A stretch of 64,000 nt of DNA from Coffea arabica (GCF_036785885.1 NC_092326.1:38836287-38900286), one strand, 5' to 3'. Counted from the stretch's first letter, positions 10,702 through 23,886 are shown. Program-made: numbers and translations. Notes: a model not told the origin generated them from the letters alone.

Positions 10702-12392
10702 TTTAGTGGCTTGAAGTTGTGAAATATAAAGTTATTAGCCATATAATTCTCAACAACTCTATTCTCTTGACTTGTATTTTGTTAAAATTATGAATATGAA
10801 CTTTTGAGTTGAAAATGTGATGTTGTACATTGAAAAATATGTATTCGAGTCAAAGGCCATCAATTTGCAGGCAACCAACAACTTTTGGATTTGTATTAAA
10901 TTATTTCATGTTGTTTGCTATGTGGCTGTCTTTGCATTTAATGAAAACAGGAATACTTAATTTCCTTGCCAAGCATGACTATAGTAAGACTATGCTTGGA
11001 TGGAAACGCGGACAGTGGATGTTGACTAAGCTGGTAGCTATGAATTTTGAAACTCTTGAGATTTTTCATTATAAGGCTTGCATTACTTGCAAGTTGCATT
11101 TTGAAATTAAAACATAATAGTGCATTGACTACTATATTTTTTGAATTTTCTTAATCTCTAATTTGAGTTGTGCAGATTAAAAAGTGAGGCATGATTTGGA
11201 TAGATTTGAAGTACTTATGAAGTGTTCTTGCAAAAGAAAATTCATTGAGGACTATGAGAGTGGCGGGTTACTAGATTACTAGCCACTGAGAAGATTACAG
11301 AAATGATGGAAATTAATGTGGGTTTACTTGATGTGAGCAAATATATGCCCATTCTATTTGCTCAATTTGTGAGTATAACATAATTATTGTTTTTTGAATC
11401 TATTCTAACTTTATTTTTAGTAGTGTAGACGAGCATTCACTGAAAAATATGACATGAGGTGAAGGTACTTGAAATATTTTTTGATATTTTTGCAAAAGCA
11501 AAAATAATCATGGAGTTTTTTTAGAATGGCTTCTAGTGCATCACTAGACTACTGGCCATAGAAAAAAATTAAAAAAATTACTTATGAGTAAATATACGCC
11601 TACACTATTTGACAAAAATATATGGATGAGAAATTTTTCATCAAAGATTGGTTCCATGTATTTGGACCACTAAGAGATTATTTGAAAAAATTCGAGAATA
11701 TCATATCTTTGTTATGTTATTTGTGTTGAAAAAATAAATCTCAAGCTTGAGTCAAGGATATGATACACATCGAGGGGGATAAGACAAAAGTCTAATATAT
11801 GTTAAAAATCACCTATGAGGATACAACCACCTAGGGACTGGAGATCCCAAGAACTAGGTTGGAGACAAAGGAATCACAGAGTGATTTGGTTGATTAATAT
11901 GCACTACTTTGATTATATTGTCTATCCCTATGATGTAAGTGCATTTGTGATCCTATGACGATAAGCGAGGTTGGGATTTTTATTCCCTTAATGAGTTCTA
12001 TAACCTTTATGGGTGGGATGTCTAAATCATAGGAGCATCCTTGATAGACTCACCTATATGAGTGTGGAAGTAGGGTCGGTTCCTATGAGAATTTGGACTA
12101 GTTCTCTAGAGCACTCATGAAAATCGGGATAAATCACAAGGTCATAAATGTGCTGGCTTATGAAACCTATTTTAGAACACTGAAAGGTTCATGCGTGTGA
12201 TACGATTTCACGTGCCCTCAAGTAGTCATCGTTTAAAGGCTAAGTCCACTTTGACTCTAGCACGGGAATTGTTGAGCACTAAGTGAAGGTTTAAAGGCAT
12301 TGCCACCTTCATTATGCATGAATTTTTAATCTTTGCCCTATTAAGTGTTAAGTTTTGAATATTATATTTTTTTATTAAAATAAGTGGGGGAT
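10702..12392. mobile_element. Decayed 3' interior of a copia-type element
   Basis: Non-coding sequence ending in a polypurine tract (aagtgggggat, 12382-12392) directly before the LTR at 12393, the normal position for plus-strand priming. No gag, protease, integrase or reverse transcriptase is readable. Two loosely similar ~150-bp blocks near 11200 and 11450 share phrases such as ttgcaaaagaaaa and actactggccat, which suggests an internal duplication. The element is non-autonomous or has lost its coding region. An open frame at 10830-11117 resembles nothing I know. Confidence 0.55.
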
Positions 12393-13098
12393 TGTTGGAT
12401 ATTTTAATTAAAAAAAATCACATATTTATTTTGAATTCAAATAAAATAAATTACAAATTCTTTAAATAAATTTTCAGTTACAAATTGAAACATTTAAATG
12501 TGTAACTTATGGGATTTATGTCTTGCTTTTGTAACTTATGTAATGATTAGGTTTTATGAAATCATTTAGTAATTTTTTTTACCGTTATACAATGAATCTA
12601 GACTTTTTTATTTGTAACTGAAATATGAGGTGTTAATTCCTATTAATATTGGTATTTTAATATTCCTAATTTCTTAGCCTATATATAAGGCATTTATCAA
12701 CCAAACCAAATATATACTTTGCTCTGTATACTACCTTCTATTTTTCCTCCACTACTATAAGAGTTTATAGGGCAAAGAACAGTGTTAGTGTGAGGTTTCT
12801 GTCTTGTTCCAATAGTGTAGATTGGAGTAGACTACAGTGTGCAAAAGGTTGGGATGTTGTATCCTGGAGGCGACGTGTTGAGACCTACTACACCGGAGGA
12901 TACTCCGTAGAGGCGCGGATCGTGTTAAAGAGAACGACCTAGTCCGCGCCCAACTCATGCCAAATCAACATTTTTATGGTACAAATTATTTGCATTTTTA
13001 ATGCAAGACTAAGGTATGAATTTTTGTTAATTTATTTGTTAAATTTTATTAGAGAAATTATTGTTACTTATATGATTTATTTTGGTCTAGAACCAACA
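12393..13098 (+). mobile_element. Complete copia-type 3' LTR
   Basis: A 706-bp unit bounded by TGTTGG and CCAACA and preceded by a polypurine tract. Its 3' part is repeated at 7559-7980. The two pieces bracket the solo LTR, so the solo LTR element inserted into this copia-type element. The 5' target duplication cannot be checked because the 5' LTR start is lost. Confidence 0.85.
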
Positions 13099-14908
13099 GT
13101 ATATTGTGATAATTTTGTGGATGATTGATAGTGATGACCATGCATAAGACAAAACTGGACAAAACTTAATTATTAGCAATAGCGAGAAAATCACTGGAAG
13201 TGACCTTGGCCGTCTGCTACAACTTCTACGAAAGTACCAAGAACTTCTTACGTACTACCTGAGCTTAAATTATTAATTTGGAATATGACATGTTAACAAG
13301 GTTCAGAGCGTGAATAAGTCCAAGGCTTCATTCTAGAATTAACCTTCAAAGAATGGTTGTGGAATAATTGAACACCCCTTATACGCAAACGTGTTGGCTG
13401 AAATTGCATCACTTGGACTCAGTATGGAGAGCCAGTCGATTTGAAGGTGGAAACATGCAAATTATAAGAAGTTCGATTTAAAAGCATACAGATTAAATGT
13501 GATGAATCAAGACTCTTTTCTTTTTTCTTTTTTTTTTTTTGCAAAATTATTTATATACTTACAGCATAGGAAATATTAATCTAAAGGTAATAGTGATTCG
13601 CGTATGAGACTCGTACAATTTTAAGCCCTCTGCTGGAATTGATTTGCTTAGACCAATTCTGGAGAACTTCTGCACATAGCTGGAGTTAGAAAATTTGGTG
13701 GGTGAATTTTAACATATCTAAACTTAAGTATGTTTTCTAATTTTTGCAGGGACAAAATTTTAAAATTGAAAAGAACATTTAAATTAAAAAGATTTTTCAA
13801 ACTTAATTTACTAAAACTTCCCTCCCTAATTCCTTCCATAAATGTGTAGGTAATGCTTGCTCTGTCTACTTACTTCTAATTGATTAAGCATTAAAATTCT
13901 GCACAATCAAGCGATTCTCATGTTAGCTAAGTCAGAGGTCTCAAGGAACCCAAAAAAACGAACCAAAAAAAAATGTGTGATTCTAAAATTCTACATATCC
14001 AAAAAATAACAATGGGATAAAGGTGGTAAAAGGAAAGTAAAAGTGCTAAGTTATTGTAGAAATGACCCAAGATTTCAAATATCAAATGGTAAGAAAAAAG
14101 CATGGCATCATCATTTGCAATAAGCAACCAGGGATGAAGTGCATAAAAGGGGGAAAAATTAACAAAAAAAGAAAACAAGTGTGCTGTTTTAAGTCTTACA
14201 TGTAAAAGAGTAGATTCTAATACCATAAGCTCGACCTTGTGGAAGTTCTATTTGAATCTTCTGCTACAAAAAATAATAAAGAAAAACAAATTATCATCCC
14301 AAATCAAAAAAAAAAAAAAAAAGTGTGCCCCAAAACTGCAGCTAACTAGCTAATAGCCATTACTCCTAATCAACCAACTGGACTGGATGCAAAGCTAGTG
14401 GACAGACAGAACAGAAACTCCAAGAAACTTTAGACCCTAGCCTGCCAAAAGTGTTGACAAATATGTGAAATCTGCCAAACTAAATTAATCAAGATGTCTC
14501 TATGGCCAATTGAATTGTACGTGTGCCGTTTTAAAATTTCTTTTATTGTAGGTTGTCTTGGCCCTCTAGGGGTTAAAATGTATCTTCTTGAAATTTGAAG
14601 TTGGGGTCCAAAAACTTTCTTTTGCAGCAGAAATAAATTTAAAAAACAGAATTTTGTATTTCATTTTAGTCATGGTACCTCGTTTTTTATTTTACTTCTT
14701 GTATGTAGTTGTGAATAGACAAATCTTTTTCGCTGATGTCCTTGTGCTCCTTTACCCTTTTTTTTTTAACCAGGAGGAAAAGCCCACGCGATGCGTGGGA
14801 GTTTAGTGCTTATAATTAAAGATGGTTAATAATTATTATTTGGTATTTTGTAGTATAAGAATTGAAGTATGACAATTTTAATATATGATATTAAACAGAA
14901 AAATCATA
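13099..14908. other. Intergenic, no gene seen
   Basis: AT-rich spacer with poly-A and poly-T runs (for example near 13529 and 14310). The only eye-catching motif is a perfect 17-bp palindrome-like stretch, CCCACGC/GAT/GCGTGGG, at 14783-14799, of a kind common near plant repeat termini. Short open frames show no domain. Confidence 0.5.
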
Positions 14909-17900
14909 AGTTACATATTGAGTTAAAAAATATACTAATATGCAATGAAACAAAATTATAAGATACGATCAACTATTTTGCATCTAACCTAATAAAATAA
15001 AAGACTTATTTATATCTGCTCATGCACTTTATGGATATTAAAATCTATTGTTTAGTTTGAATTTGATCTTAATATAAGGGCAATCCACCACATTATCTTG
15101 TCATATAAGTGAGATTTGAACAATTAACATATTTGAAGAAAATCATTGCTAGTGGAATTTCGGTTCTTGCAAGCCAAATTCTTGAATTTCTATTGATTCC
15201 AAGGACATATCATCATGAAATCTCCACATTCACCAATCCATCAATTATGATTTATTGTATTATTTAGAACATATAGTAAAGCATCTCCTTCTGGATAGGG
15301 ATTACAATCCCTACATATCGGTTTTTGATCTAGTTGCAAAGATATACAACAAACTAAAATGCTAATTTAGAGGAATAACTACGTCAAATAAAGTACTAAA
15401 ACATTTTAGACCACTCAATTCAAGAAAACAATTAAAAGTAATGAAGTACATACTTTAGATTTGCAGCCAAATAGTTTTAAGTAGATAGTTAAACCTATTG
15501 GCAAATCAAATGAAGTGAAAAATTTGCCTAAATGGAATCATCAATAAAATAACAAACAGTTTGAAATTTATCATAACTAATAGTGTAAACAACAAAAGTA
15601 GATGCAATCTGCATATGGGAAAATTTATAATGATAAACTTACTTTAAACCACAAATAATAATTAACAAATGTAATCTCCTCCCTATCATGCCTATCTAAT
15701 ATGGACAATTGAATTAAAATACTAAAAAATTATCACACATACAACCTTCAAAATTACAGATTTCTTACAACCAAAAAGTAGATTGGTTAAAGAAAACATA
15801 CCTATTGAGATTTCTTACAACCAAAAAGTAGATTGGCTAAAGAAAATATGCTTATTAAGAAAGGTGTTGCAAAATGGAGAAGAGGTGTAGCTAATATAGC
15901 AACATCCAAATTTAATAGGCTACATGATTGTGGTGGAAGAAAGTTGTAAGTAAATGAAATGAATATTACAGATGGGGTAACGGCCAAGAAAGATTAAAGT
16001 GATATTAATTGGCATTAATTGTGTCTTAATATCTATATATCATAAGTTTGCAGATAACTGATGAGAAATGCTTTAGGAAATTAAGAGACTTGGATGTTAA
16101 TACAATTAAATGATTAGAAGGACTTTTATGTTATTTCACTCAAACACAAACTGAATTTAGTTATACCCAATGTTCAATCGGATATCTCTCACCTCTAGCT
16201 TTAAATGTCTAAAAGGACATCTAAGTAAGTACAACAAAACTAAATTAGCTATAATGACTTGTATTCAATACTTTACATTCCCAAAATAGCCCTACCCTTA
16301 CTGTTGAAATCCAAAGAACATCTTTACTCATTCTTATATAGTATAAGGATTTTAATACCTTTATCGGCCTTTGGCTAAGATAATGTACTCCTTTACTTTT
16401 TGCATTGATTACTTATGCTTACATTCTTCCTTCTTGTTGTTCAGAGTTTGTTACTGAAATTTTTCTCTGTAAATTGGGCTGTGTCCTTGTTGCTTTTTTT
16501 TTTTTTTTTTATCTTAGGAAAAACCCATTATTTGTATGAGATCCAAAAGAACCCTCCTCACGGAAGTATGTATATCGACAATCAAGAAAATTACACAAGC
16601 AAATACGTGCAAAAACGAATGTTGAACAGCACAGAACTGCAGCCTGTAGATTATCAGACTAATCTACTGTTTACCCACTCAAACTCAGTGGCCAATGCTT
16701 TCTAGCAAGCATTCAAAACATTGCAGCAAGTAGCAATATATCTTCGAATTTCCTGCAGGAACTTAAGGACAACTGGGTCCGCAGTAGCAGCTGGCTATTC
16801 GAAAATCCTACTATTCCATTCCTTTCATATCTGATAGACCAGAGCTCCAAGATCCAAACAAATTAGCTCTAAGATGATGAACCAACCAATTTAGCTTTGT
16901 GCTCCAAAAGTTTTTTTTTCATATTTCTATTTTGAATTAGTAACTTATCATTGTATATATGTTTAGACAATTTTAATTTCCTTATATTAAACGAAACATA
17001 AAATTTATCTACACAAATATGGAATCTTACACACTATCACCCAAATAAAACTCCAAAGAAGGTTCAAAATACTCCAAGGACACTGAGGGTTGTTTGGAAT
17101 TATGGTAACTTATCAAAAGTATTTCATCTAATAGAGTTTTTAATAAAAGCACTTATTAAGTATCTAAATACTTTTGAGAATGTTATTTGAACACATAGTT
17201 CAATAAGTACTTATTGCATTGAATAATGTATAATTTAAAATTTTTTAAAAGTATTTATCTCTTTATTTAGTTAATAATAATATATAAAATGATTAAATTT
17301 AATATTTTAATTTTTGAAACACAAAACTATTTTAAAAGTACCAAATTTGAATTTTTATTAAAAGTGCTTTTAATACTAAAAGCTACACTCCTAAATTTAT
17401 AGGATGATGTTTACAAAACGCCTTAAAAATATTTTTAGCAGCCAAAATTGCTTTTTTATCAAAAGTATAGGAACCTCAGATGGGCCCTAATTCTCGTGCC
17501 TCTCATGGTAGTGTGTTCCAAGTTAATTAATAAAATAAACTTATCCTTATTATTATTAGTATCACAATAATAATAATAATAAATATTATTATTATTAAAT
17601 AAACTTATCCTTATTATTATTATTATTTTCCATAGGCCATTCCATTTGCTAAAGAATAACCCTGCAGCATAGGGTAGCAGGGCCACAAGGCTGTACTTTG
17701 TATATAGCTACACCCTAGAGGAGGAGAAATTTTATTCTCCTTCTTACTATTCATAGACCAAGCTACCATAGCTACTGGAAGTACTACTAGATTCATAACT
17801 CTCGTGGATGGAAATATAAATGGCACTCCTACTCTTCTTGATTTTTCTAATAGTGGGAAAAGATAAAAATGTCCCAACCATTCGTCTTAATTACAAAATC

Positions 17901-18049
17901 ATAAAAAGTGGATATTATAAATTCAATGAAGAATAAGGGCATTCTTGTCTAAATAATGCACTGTCATAAAGGTCAAAAAGACTGCGATTAGCAAATAAGA
18001 GTACATTGACATTTCCACTCGCACACGTTACACTGTGGGAAATTTTCAC
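14909..18049. other. Intergenic, duplicate of 1-3144
   Basis: Same contents as the copy 1 upstream region. Differences from copy 1 cluster in the first ~1.55 kb and include a ~20-bp deletion near 16271 and a rearranged stretch near 15990. No gene is seen. Confidence 0.6.
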
Positions 18050-18058
18050 TATAAATAG
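18050..18058 (+). promoter_or_regulatory. Probable TATA box of phylloplanin-like gene 2
   Basis: TATAAATAG, 93 bp before the start codon at 18151, identical in sequence and spacing to copy 1. Confidence 0.65.
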
Positions 18059-18150
18059 ACTGGCTTTCTCCCAAACATTTCCATCACAAGCCCCCTCCTC
18101 CTTTTACAAGCATAAATTAGCCCAAAATCCCGATCAACACTATTCTAGCT

Positions 18151-18684
18151 ATGGCTTTTAATGGTAGTCATGGTATTTCTCTGAGCCTTGCTCTTGCTCT
18201 CCTCCTCGCTATCATGGCTGCTACTCCATATGTGGGAAAAGGTGACATTGTATCATCTTTCGCTGCCGCGAGGGTAACTGGCAACTTATACTGTACTCCT
18301 ACAGGGAACCCTTCACCAATCGGTATTTCACCACCCTTGGTTAATGCTACCGTGATTATAACCTGTCCCAACATCACTGCGGTTACTACTCGAACTGATA
18401 TTAATGGATTCTTCAATGCCACCATAGTTACTCCACCCGGTGTTACCCTTAACCTTAACCTCAGCATCAATTCAATAATTTCCGTCTGCCAGGTGTCTGT
18501 CAAACTTCCTGTTCCGAGTTGCCCAGTTTTACCAGTCAGGGGAGTGCTCAGGGGGGTTCTTACGCCTGTTGGTTTGTTGCTCGGTAATGCCCTGAGTGAT
18601 CTCATAGGTAGTGTTGGAGGACTTGTGAACCGTGTTGGAGGACTCGTTCTCACTGTTGTGGCGGGCGTATTTGCTTTGGTTTAG
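18151..18684 (+). CDS. Phylloplanin-like secreted protein, copy 2
   Basis: Identical to the gene at 3246-3779 over the whole 177-codon frame: signal peptide, four cysteines, N-glycosylation motifs and a hydrophobic C-terminal tail. About 270 bp upstream there is one substitution relative to copy 1 (17884 versus 2979 region), the only one I noticed between about 1560 and 6030. Both copies therefore keep the same promoter and should be expressed alike. The gene converges on the intact PHT1 gene, whose stop codon is about 2 kb away. Function by family: secreted surface glycoprotein, possibly anti-microbial. Confidence 0.75.
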   Translation: MAFNGSHGISLSLALALLLAIMAATPYVGKGDIVSSFAAARVTGNLYCTPTGNPSPIGISPPLVNATVIITCPNITAVTTRTDINGFFNATIVTPPGVTLNLNLSINSIISVCQVSVKLPVPSCPVLPVRGVLRGVLTPVGLLLGNALSDLIGSVGGLVNRVGGLVLTVVAGVFALV

Positions 18685-19873
18685 TAGTTTATGACGATCG
18701 TCCATCCGTGCATGCAACTTCGACTTCTCCTTGCAGTGTAACCTAAAATAAGAGCAAAATGCATGGATCCATCTCTTCTCTTGGATATGCATCTGCGTTT
18801 GTGTGTATGTATTAATCACGAATCACTGATGGGCTGACTACCAAAACACCTTTTAGTAATTGTTGTAATATGAATAAATCAAGGAGAATATTGTAGCAAG
18901 TTGTTGCAGTACTGCTTTCACTGGTAATAAATTGTGTGTGTGTGTTTTTTTTTCTTTTAATGTTCAATCATGCCTCATGTATGTTGGTCTAATTCAATTG
19001 AGATTTTATTTCGAATTGAAAACCGTGACTGAGAAATGTGATTGCTAATAAACAAAAACCAAATGTCAATAATGCGATACAAGGCGGTGAGAAAGTTTAT
19101 TGAGTTTTTCTCCTTTTTTTTTGTTTTGGACGGGAAAAATTGTTGAGTTTATTGCATGAACAAACATGAATATTTCATTAGAAAAAGCCACAATATGCAA
19201 CCTAAGTTTCATATATATCTGAGTGACCAATGTTGATGCATAAAAGAAAACTATAGTCTAAATCTTACAAGTGAAATCGTTAGTCACAAATACATAGATT
19301 TTTATGCATATGAAAGGTTGTAGTCTACATTTCTGTCATCTGCGTGGCTTAAAAGTATAGAATAACAAATTTGTGGGCAAAGAAAAACGAGAGTTTGCTA
19401 CAGGGTCTTTCATGTATTGTCACAGTGAGTTAACTCCAGATTGAAGGCCTCGAGAGTTCTAAACGAAGATACTTGTGTATTCTCATTCTGTGAAGCTAAT
19501 GCTGGAAACGGGACAGCATTTATCCATTTTCCTTTTCGTTTTGGAGGGAGGGTTTGAGTTTGAGTAGTATCTGGAAAAAAATTCTGTCCATGGAGTCAAG
19601 AGTTGCACTGGTATGTGCTTACGTATTGTTGGGGAAGAATTTATAACTTTTAACATAGATTAATAATTTATAGACAAATACATAGATTAATAATTTAACT
19701 AGCAAAATTTACTTTTAACCACATCTTAATTAAAAGTTCTCAGGGATATGTAAGCAGACTTCCTCTTGCTGCTATCTTCAGGAAATTAATCAAGAATGTT
19801 CCGAATTAAAAAGGCCTTACGGTTATTAATAGAGCAAATGTCACAGATTGTTACTGAATCCTTTAGGATTCTC

Positions 19874-20145
19874 CATTCTATTTCTAGCCACTAAACTTTT
19901 TATTTAGCCAAAAAATGCCATTCAAATAATTAGAACATACTATATTTTATGACCAAAGAAGCATCATATGTTTTCATTAACTACCTAAGTGGCTAAAATT
20001 AGAAATGAGAGTTTTTATGAGTTGAGCAACAAAAATGTACTCTTTTATTAATTAATAAATGACTATTTTGGCTAAATAAAAAGTTTGGTGACAAAATAAG
20101 GAACTGGAAATTGTTTAGTGACTATTTTTAGCATTTCCTATTATC
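19874..20145. mobile_element. Small foldback (MITE-like) element, duplicate copy
   Basis: Counterpart of the element at 4969-5240 in the second duplication copy, with the same inverted arms. Confidence 0.5.
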
Positions 20146-20518
20146 ACCATCGATCCCTGTCATGTTGTTGTGCTGAAGGAAAAATGAAGTGTACCAAACA
20201 ATAAGACGAGGGGGGAGGAGAATACACAAAGACTCCAATGAACATTTTGAATCAAATCAAAGTTTTATTTGCCTCCACACAGATCATCATAAACTCCATG
20301 TAGTAGAAAAAGCTGGTTGTTGGTGCAAATACTTCAATGGCACAACCATATACTCCATGTACTAAGCTGCCAGCAATATGCTATTATGTATTTTTTTTTT
20401 TTGTAAGTTAAAATGTATTCCCAAGCAGTATAATATACATTACAATCAATACAATAAAACTAATCCACAAGGTGGAATTAGTCAAATAAACTATTACGTA
20501 TTCTACACCCTGAATCCC

Positions 20519-20550
<32 letters not shown>

Positions 20551-20560
20551 CGTGTGTGTG
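20519..20560. repeat. (TA)n(TG)n microsatellite, duplicate copy
   Basis: Same repeat and same length as at 5614-5655. Confidence 0.85.
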
Positions 20561-20706
20561 AAGGAAGACAGAGTGAAAAGGATCACTCTGCAGCGGGGCG
20601 ACACTCAACTGTTACTAGGGTAGGGTAGTTACATATATGATTTACATGCTTAATTCTGTACGTACGAGTACTGAGTAGTATGCTAGTAGTATCTACCTGA
20701 TTTTGA

Positions 20707-23079
20707 TTAGCCATCTGCAACTTCATTATTGGCACATAACTTTGGCAGCGAACATCTTGTGAAGCTAAAATGCCTCACCAAACCCCAACCAGTACCACTC
20801 TCACTAGTAGCTTGGTCTTCGTTCTCATTCTCCTCCAGTGATCTCCCCATCGTTTCACGCGTAAAAAGATACGTCGTGACGCATCCCACCAAGGATGCTA
20901 GACCTAGGAGCACTAGCGGCACTGTCATTCTGATTCCTTGCTGGTGGTAATTATCAGGAGAAGCCCACTGAAATGCCACCACCCCAACGATAGCGCCCAG
21001 TTTTCCGGCAGCTCCCGAGATGCCGTGGCACGTTGATCTGAACCTAGCCGGGAATAGCTCCGCTGGGACTATGAAAGTAGTGGTATTGGGTCCAAAATTG
21101 GAGAAGAAGAAAGTGAGAGCGTACAAGAACATGAAACCCGCTTTGGCATGGCGATCCCAGTACGAGTAATATGGGATCCCAATCGCAAATAATACAATGG
21201 CCATGAAGAAGAATCCTCCTATTTGGATTCTGACTCTCCCAATGCGATCAATGAAGAAGACGGCGGCAAAATAGCCAGGGATGGCGGAGCAAATTGCAAG
21301 GATGGCTTGGAGTTTTGCCACATGAAAGGCCTCCTCGTAAGCATTTTTATTATGAAGGGGAAGATATTGTGGGCCGTATATCTGGGACTGGAAAAAGTTA
21401 TTGCTGTAGAAGACGACGTCTACAAGAAACCATGCAAGCGCACAAGAAAAGAGATCACGGCCGTGTCGAGCCAGGAATTCTTTGGACAAGAGAGGATAAT
21501 CAGAGCTGGAGGCAGGATTAGCACTAGCAGTTGGAGTCATTGGATCCTTCTCATCATATTCTTGGTCCTCCGGTATCGGGCTCATCGGAACACGCAGAAC
21601 TTTCCTCATGTCCTTAGCTGCTTGCGCCACATTTTTCTCTACCAAAGCCGTGTACCTGTCCAGATAACAATTAACATATAGCTCTCAGTTATTAAGACTA
21701 TAACAATTTGGTGAATAATGTGCTGAATTAATTAGTTGATTAATTACTTAGTAAATGAGATAGTTGGAATGTTCTCTATGTATAGAAGATTGTAAATTAA
21801 AAAGATTGTTGGTAAGTGTGGCAGGAAATCTTTCCTATATATCTAGAATGTTCATTTACAACTATAAATTAACCTTGTAACAAGAGAGTGAAAGAAATAA
21901 AAGAAAGAAACAATTGAAATTACCTTTGTCTCCAAATATTCTCAATTCTTGGCCTAATATCCAACACAATTAAGCCAAAAGAAGACTAATAATTAAGTTA
22001 GAGCGGAATCTAATAATTAAATTTAAGATTTCAGAAATAATAGGTTTTGGATTCAAATCCCTCTTATCCGTTCTGTTTCTTAAATTTCATCCCTTCATAA
22101 TAGTAAAAAAAAAGAAAAAGGACAATGATTAAGTCCATCACAAAGATTACTAGTAGTGTGCAAGAGTACAGGTTTTATTTTGTTTACAAGCTGGTAGTAA
22201 TCCTTGAAATCGTCAAATGAATGAAGGAATAAGCATTGTTGGCCGGGGTCCAACCATCACGACTCGGTCTTATTCCGTGGACATGCATGGTAGCCACTAG
22301 CCTTCTTCTTTTATTGCTCCGGAAAAAAAAAAAAGAAGGGTTGGGGGGGGGGGGGGGGGGGGGGGGGTTGGTTGGGGTTGTGTGTTTTACCTGGGAGTCT
22401 CCGGCATCATCATACGCCAGTAACAGGTGAGCCCCGCCGGTATTGCACCCATCATCAGTATAAGCCTCCAGGCCAAATCCACCATTTCCGGACTTGGTTT
22501 CTTCGGGTAACCCGACGCACTGTTGAATACGGCACACACCACCATGGTGACGGTGGAGCTTGCTAAGATCCCAAAACCCTGCATGGAGAAAACAGCCGCT
22601 ATGAAACCCCCCCGCGTTCTCTTATTGGCGAACTCCGACATGATGGTCGCCGACAGGGGGTAATCCCCTCCGATCCCAATGCCCAATGAAAACCTGAACA
22701 GCCCAAGGCTGAGCAGCACGCACGTCCGTCCTCTGCCCATGGAGAATCCGCACCCCACCGAGCTAAAAACCATGATCAGGAGCGCAAAGACGTAGACTTT
22801 ACGGCGGCCCAGGAGGTCGCCGAGGCGGCCGAAGACAAGCTGTCCGATGACGGTGCCTAAGAGAGCGATGGCACCCATGGCCGATGTGACCAGGGCAGGA
22901 ACTTGTTGGTCGCGTGCAGGGCCGGCATAATAGACGCTACCAATGAGCTTCATGATGAGAGGGATGCAAAAGAGGTCGTAAGCGTCGGTGAACAGACCCA
23001 TGCCGGCTATGATGATGGCTTTGAAGTGGTAGTACTGTATTTTTGCGGTGTCTAGGGACGACAGGACTTTCAACGCCAT
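20707..23079 (-). CDS. PHT1: PHT1-family high-affinity inorganic phosphate transporter
   Basis: Two coding exons, 23079-22391 and 21655-20707, joined across a 735-bp GT/AG intron, give 545 residues, normal for PHT1 (about 520-550). PHT1 proteins are plasma-membrane H+/phosphate symporters of the major facilitator superfamily that import phosphate in roots and mycorrhizal cells. Visible motifs: TDAYDLF near residue 31, the MFS loop motif GRLGDLLGRRK near 84-93, and the PHT1 signature GGDYPLSATIMSE at 137-149. The second half has DRIGR and PAELFPARFRSTCHG. The large loop between helices 6 and 7 is charged (residues about 228-295). The intron splits R230, between MPETP and YTAL. The ATG at 23079 is chosen because the N-terminus then matches the family. 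P1BS-like motifs lie upstream. Copy 1 at 5802-7558 is a truncated relative. The exact PHT1 paralogue number cannot be assigned. Confidence 0.95.
21656..22390 (-). other. PHT1 intron
   Basis: Donor GTAAAA at 22390 and acceptor CAG ending at 21656. It contains a 25-base G run (22343-22367 on the plus strand, C on the transcript) next to an A-rich stretch. The intron position within the R codon after MPETP is consistent with the reading frame on both sides. Confidence 0.85.
22343..22367. repeat. Poly(G) tract, 25 bases
   Basis: An uninterrupted run of G flanked by TT and TTGG, inside the PHT1 intron. Such long G homopolymers are rare in plant DNA and can form quadruplexes. The exact length may be affected by sequencing error. 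Confidence 0.8.
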
Positions 23080-23347
23080 CGCTGCTAGCTTTGTAATTTC
23101 TTGCGGCTTAATTCAGAAAAATTATGCTACTACTAGCTCTAGTAGCTTACTGTTTATGAATGATGACGATTGGATTTCTATGTATAAAGTCTAGGTTAAA
23201 CTCAACGAATACAAGAGGAAACTACTTGGATCGACCACTCTATGCGTACATACTCTACTACGTCGTAGGTAGGTAGTACAAGTTAATCATATGGACTAAC
23301 AAATATAAGATCGGTTATACTAACATTTTCTCTTCTAACACATGTAA

Positions 23348-23519
23348 GTGTGTTTGGATAGGAAATTATCTGAAATATTATTTGGAATAATTACTGTAAT
23401 ATTTTTTGTGATATAATATATGTGAAATAAAAAAATAATTAAAAATAAAAAATATGTTAAAAATTATATTTGTGGCGTAAGCATAAAATTTTTAGCCATT
23501 ACTTGGTTATCCAAAACAG
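23348..23519. mobile_element. MITE-like element, GTTTGGATA family
   Basis: It begins gtgtgtttggata and ends ggttatccaaaac, with an internal block shared with elements at 31925-32098 and 35214-35392 (attatttggaataattactg). No coding capacity. It sits about 270-440 bp upstream of the PHT1 start codon. Target duplications are not clear, so superfamily is open. Confidence 0.6.
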
Positions 23520-23648
23520 TTTCTTGAATATTAGCTACTAGTAGTAATACATACTATGGTCCCGAGGAATGACTTGACCTATGGATGAGTCACTTCTTCG
23601 TGGAAAATGGTGTGTTCAAATTGCGTGATCAATTTCGCGTAAAAGATC

Positions 23649-23656
23649 GTATATTC
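23649..23656. promoter_or_regulatory. Candidate P1BS (PHR1-binding) site upstream of PHT1
   Basis: GTATATTC matches the palindromic consensus GNATATNC bound by PHR1-type MYB regulators of phosphate starvation. It lies 570 bp upstream of the PHT1 start codon, where such sites commonly occur in PHT1 promoters. An 8-bp degenerate motif also occurs by chance, so this is supportive and not proof. Confidence 0.5.
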
Positions 23657-23714
23657 AAATTTCATACTAGCGTAAAGATTGCGTTGATATGTGATCCATA
23701 AGAATTTCTATAAG

Positions 23715-23886
23715 TAGGCCCTTCGGGGTTAGATTACCTGATCTTTGGGTAGCCATTCAGGTTCCAAGACTCAGGATTCGAACCTCTCTTAACGCCTGGG
23801 TGCTCTTGGAGAGCGAGGTACTTCAGGTGCAGGATGATTAGTCTGACAAAGATGGAATATACCTTATATTGACCAAAAAAAAAAAA
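23715..23886 (+). mobile_element. tRNA-derived SINE in the PHT1 upstream region
   Basis: A 172-bp insert with a 3' poly(A) tail, flanked by the 14-bp direct repeat AGAATTTCTATAAG (23701-23714 and 23887-23900). It contains a box-B-like motif GATTCGAACC. Near its 3' end is GAATATAC (23855-23862), a second match to the P1BS consensus, so the SINE may have carried a phosphate-response-like motif into the region. Confidence 0.85.

Larger units (their letters stand above)
14909..21437. repeat. Tandem segmental duplication, copy 2
   Basis: Second copy of the segment at 1-7558, without the hAT insertion. Unlike copy 1 it continues into a complete PHT1 gene to the right, so copy 2 keeps the ancestral arrangement at that end. 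Its left edge as seen here (14909) corresponds to position 1 of the window, so the true duplication boundary on this side is not resolved. Confidence 0.95.

Noticed and set aside
10830-11117. 95-codon open frame in the decayed copia-type interior
   Set aside because: No resemblance to gag, pol or any plant gene; composition is like its surroundings.
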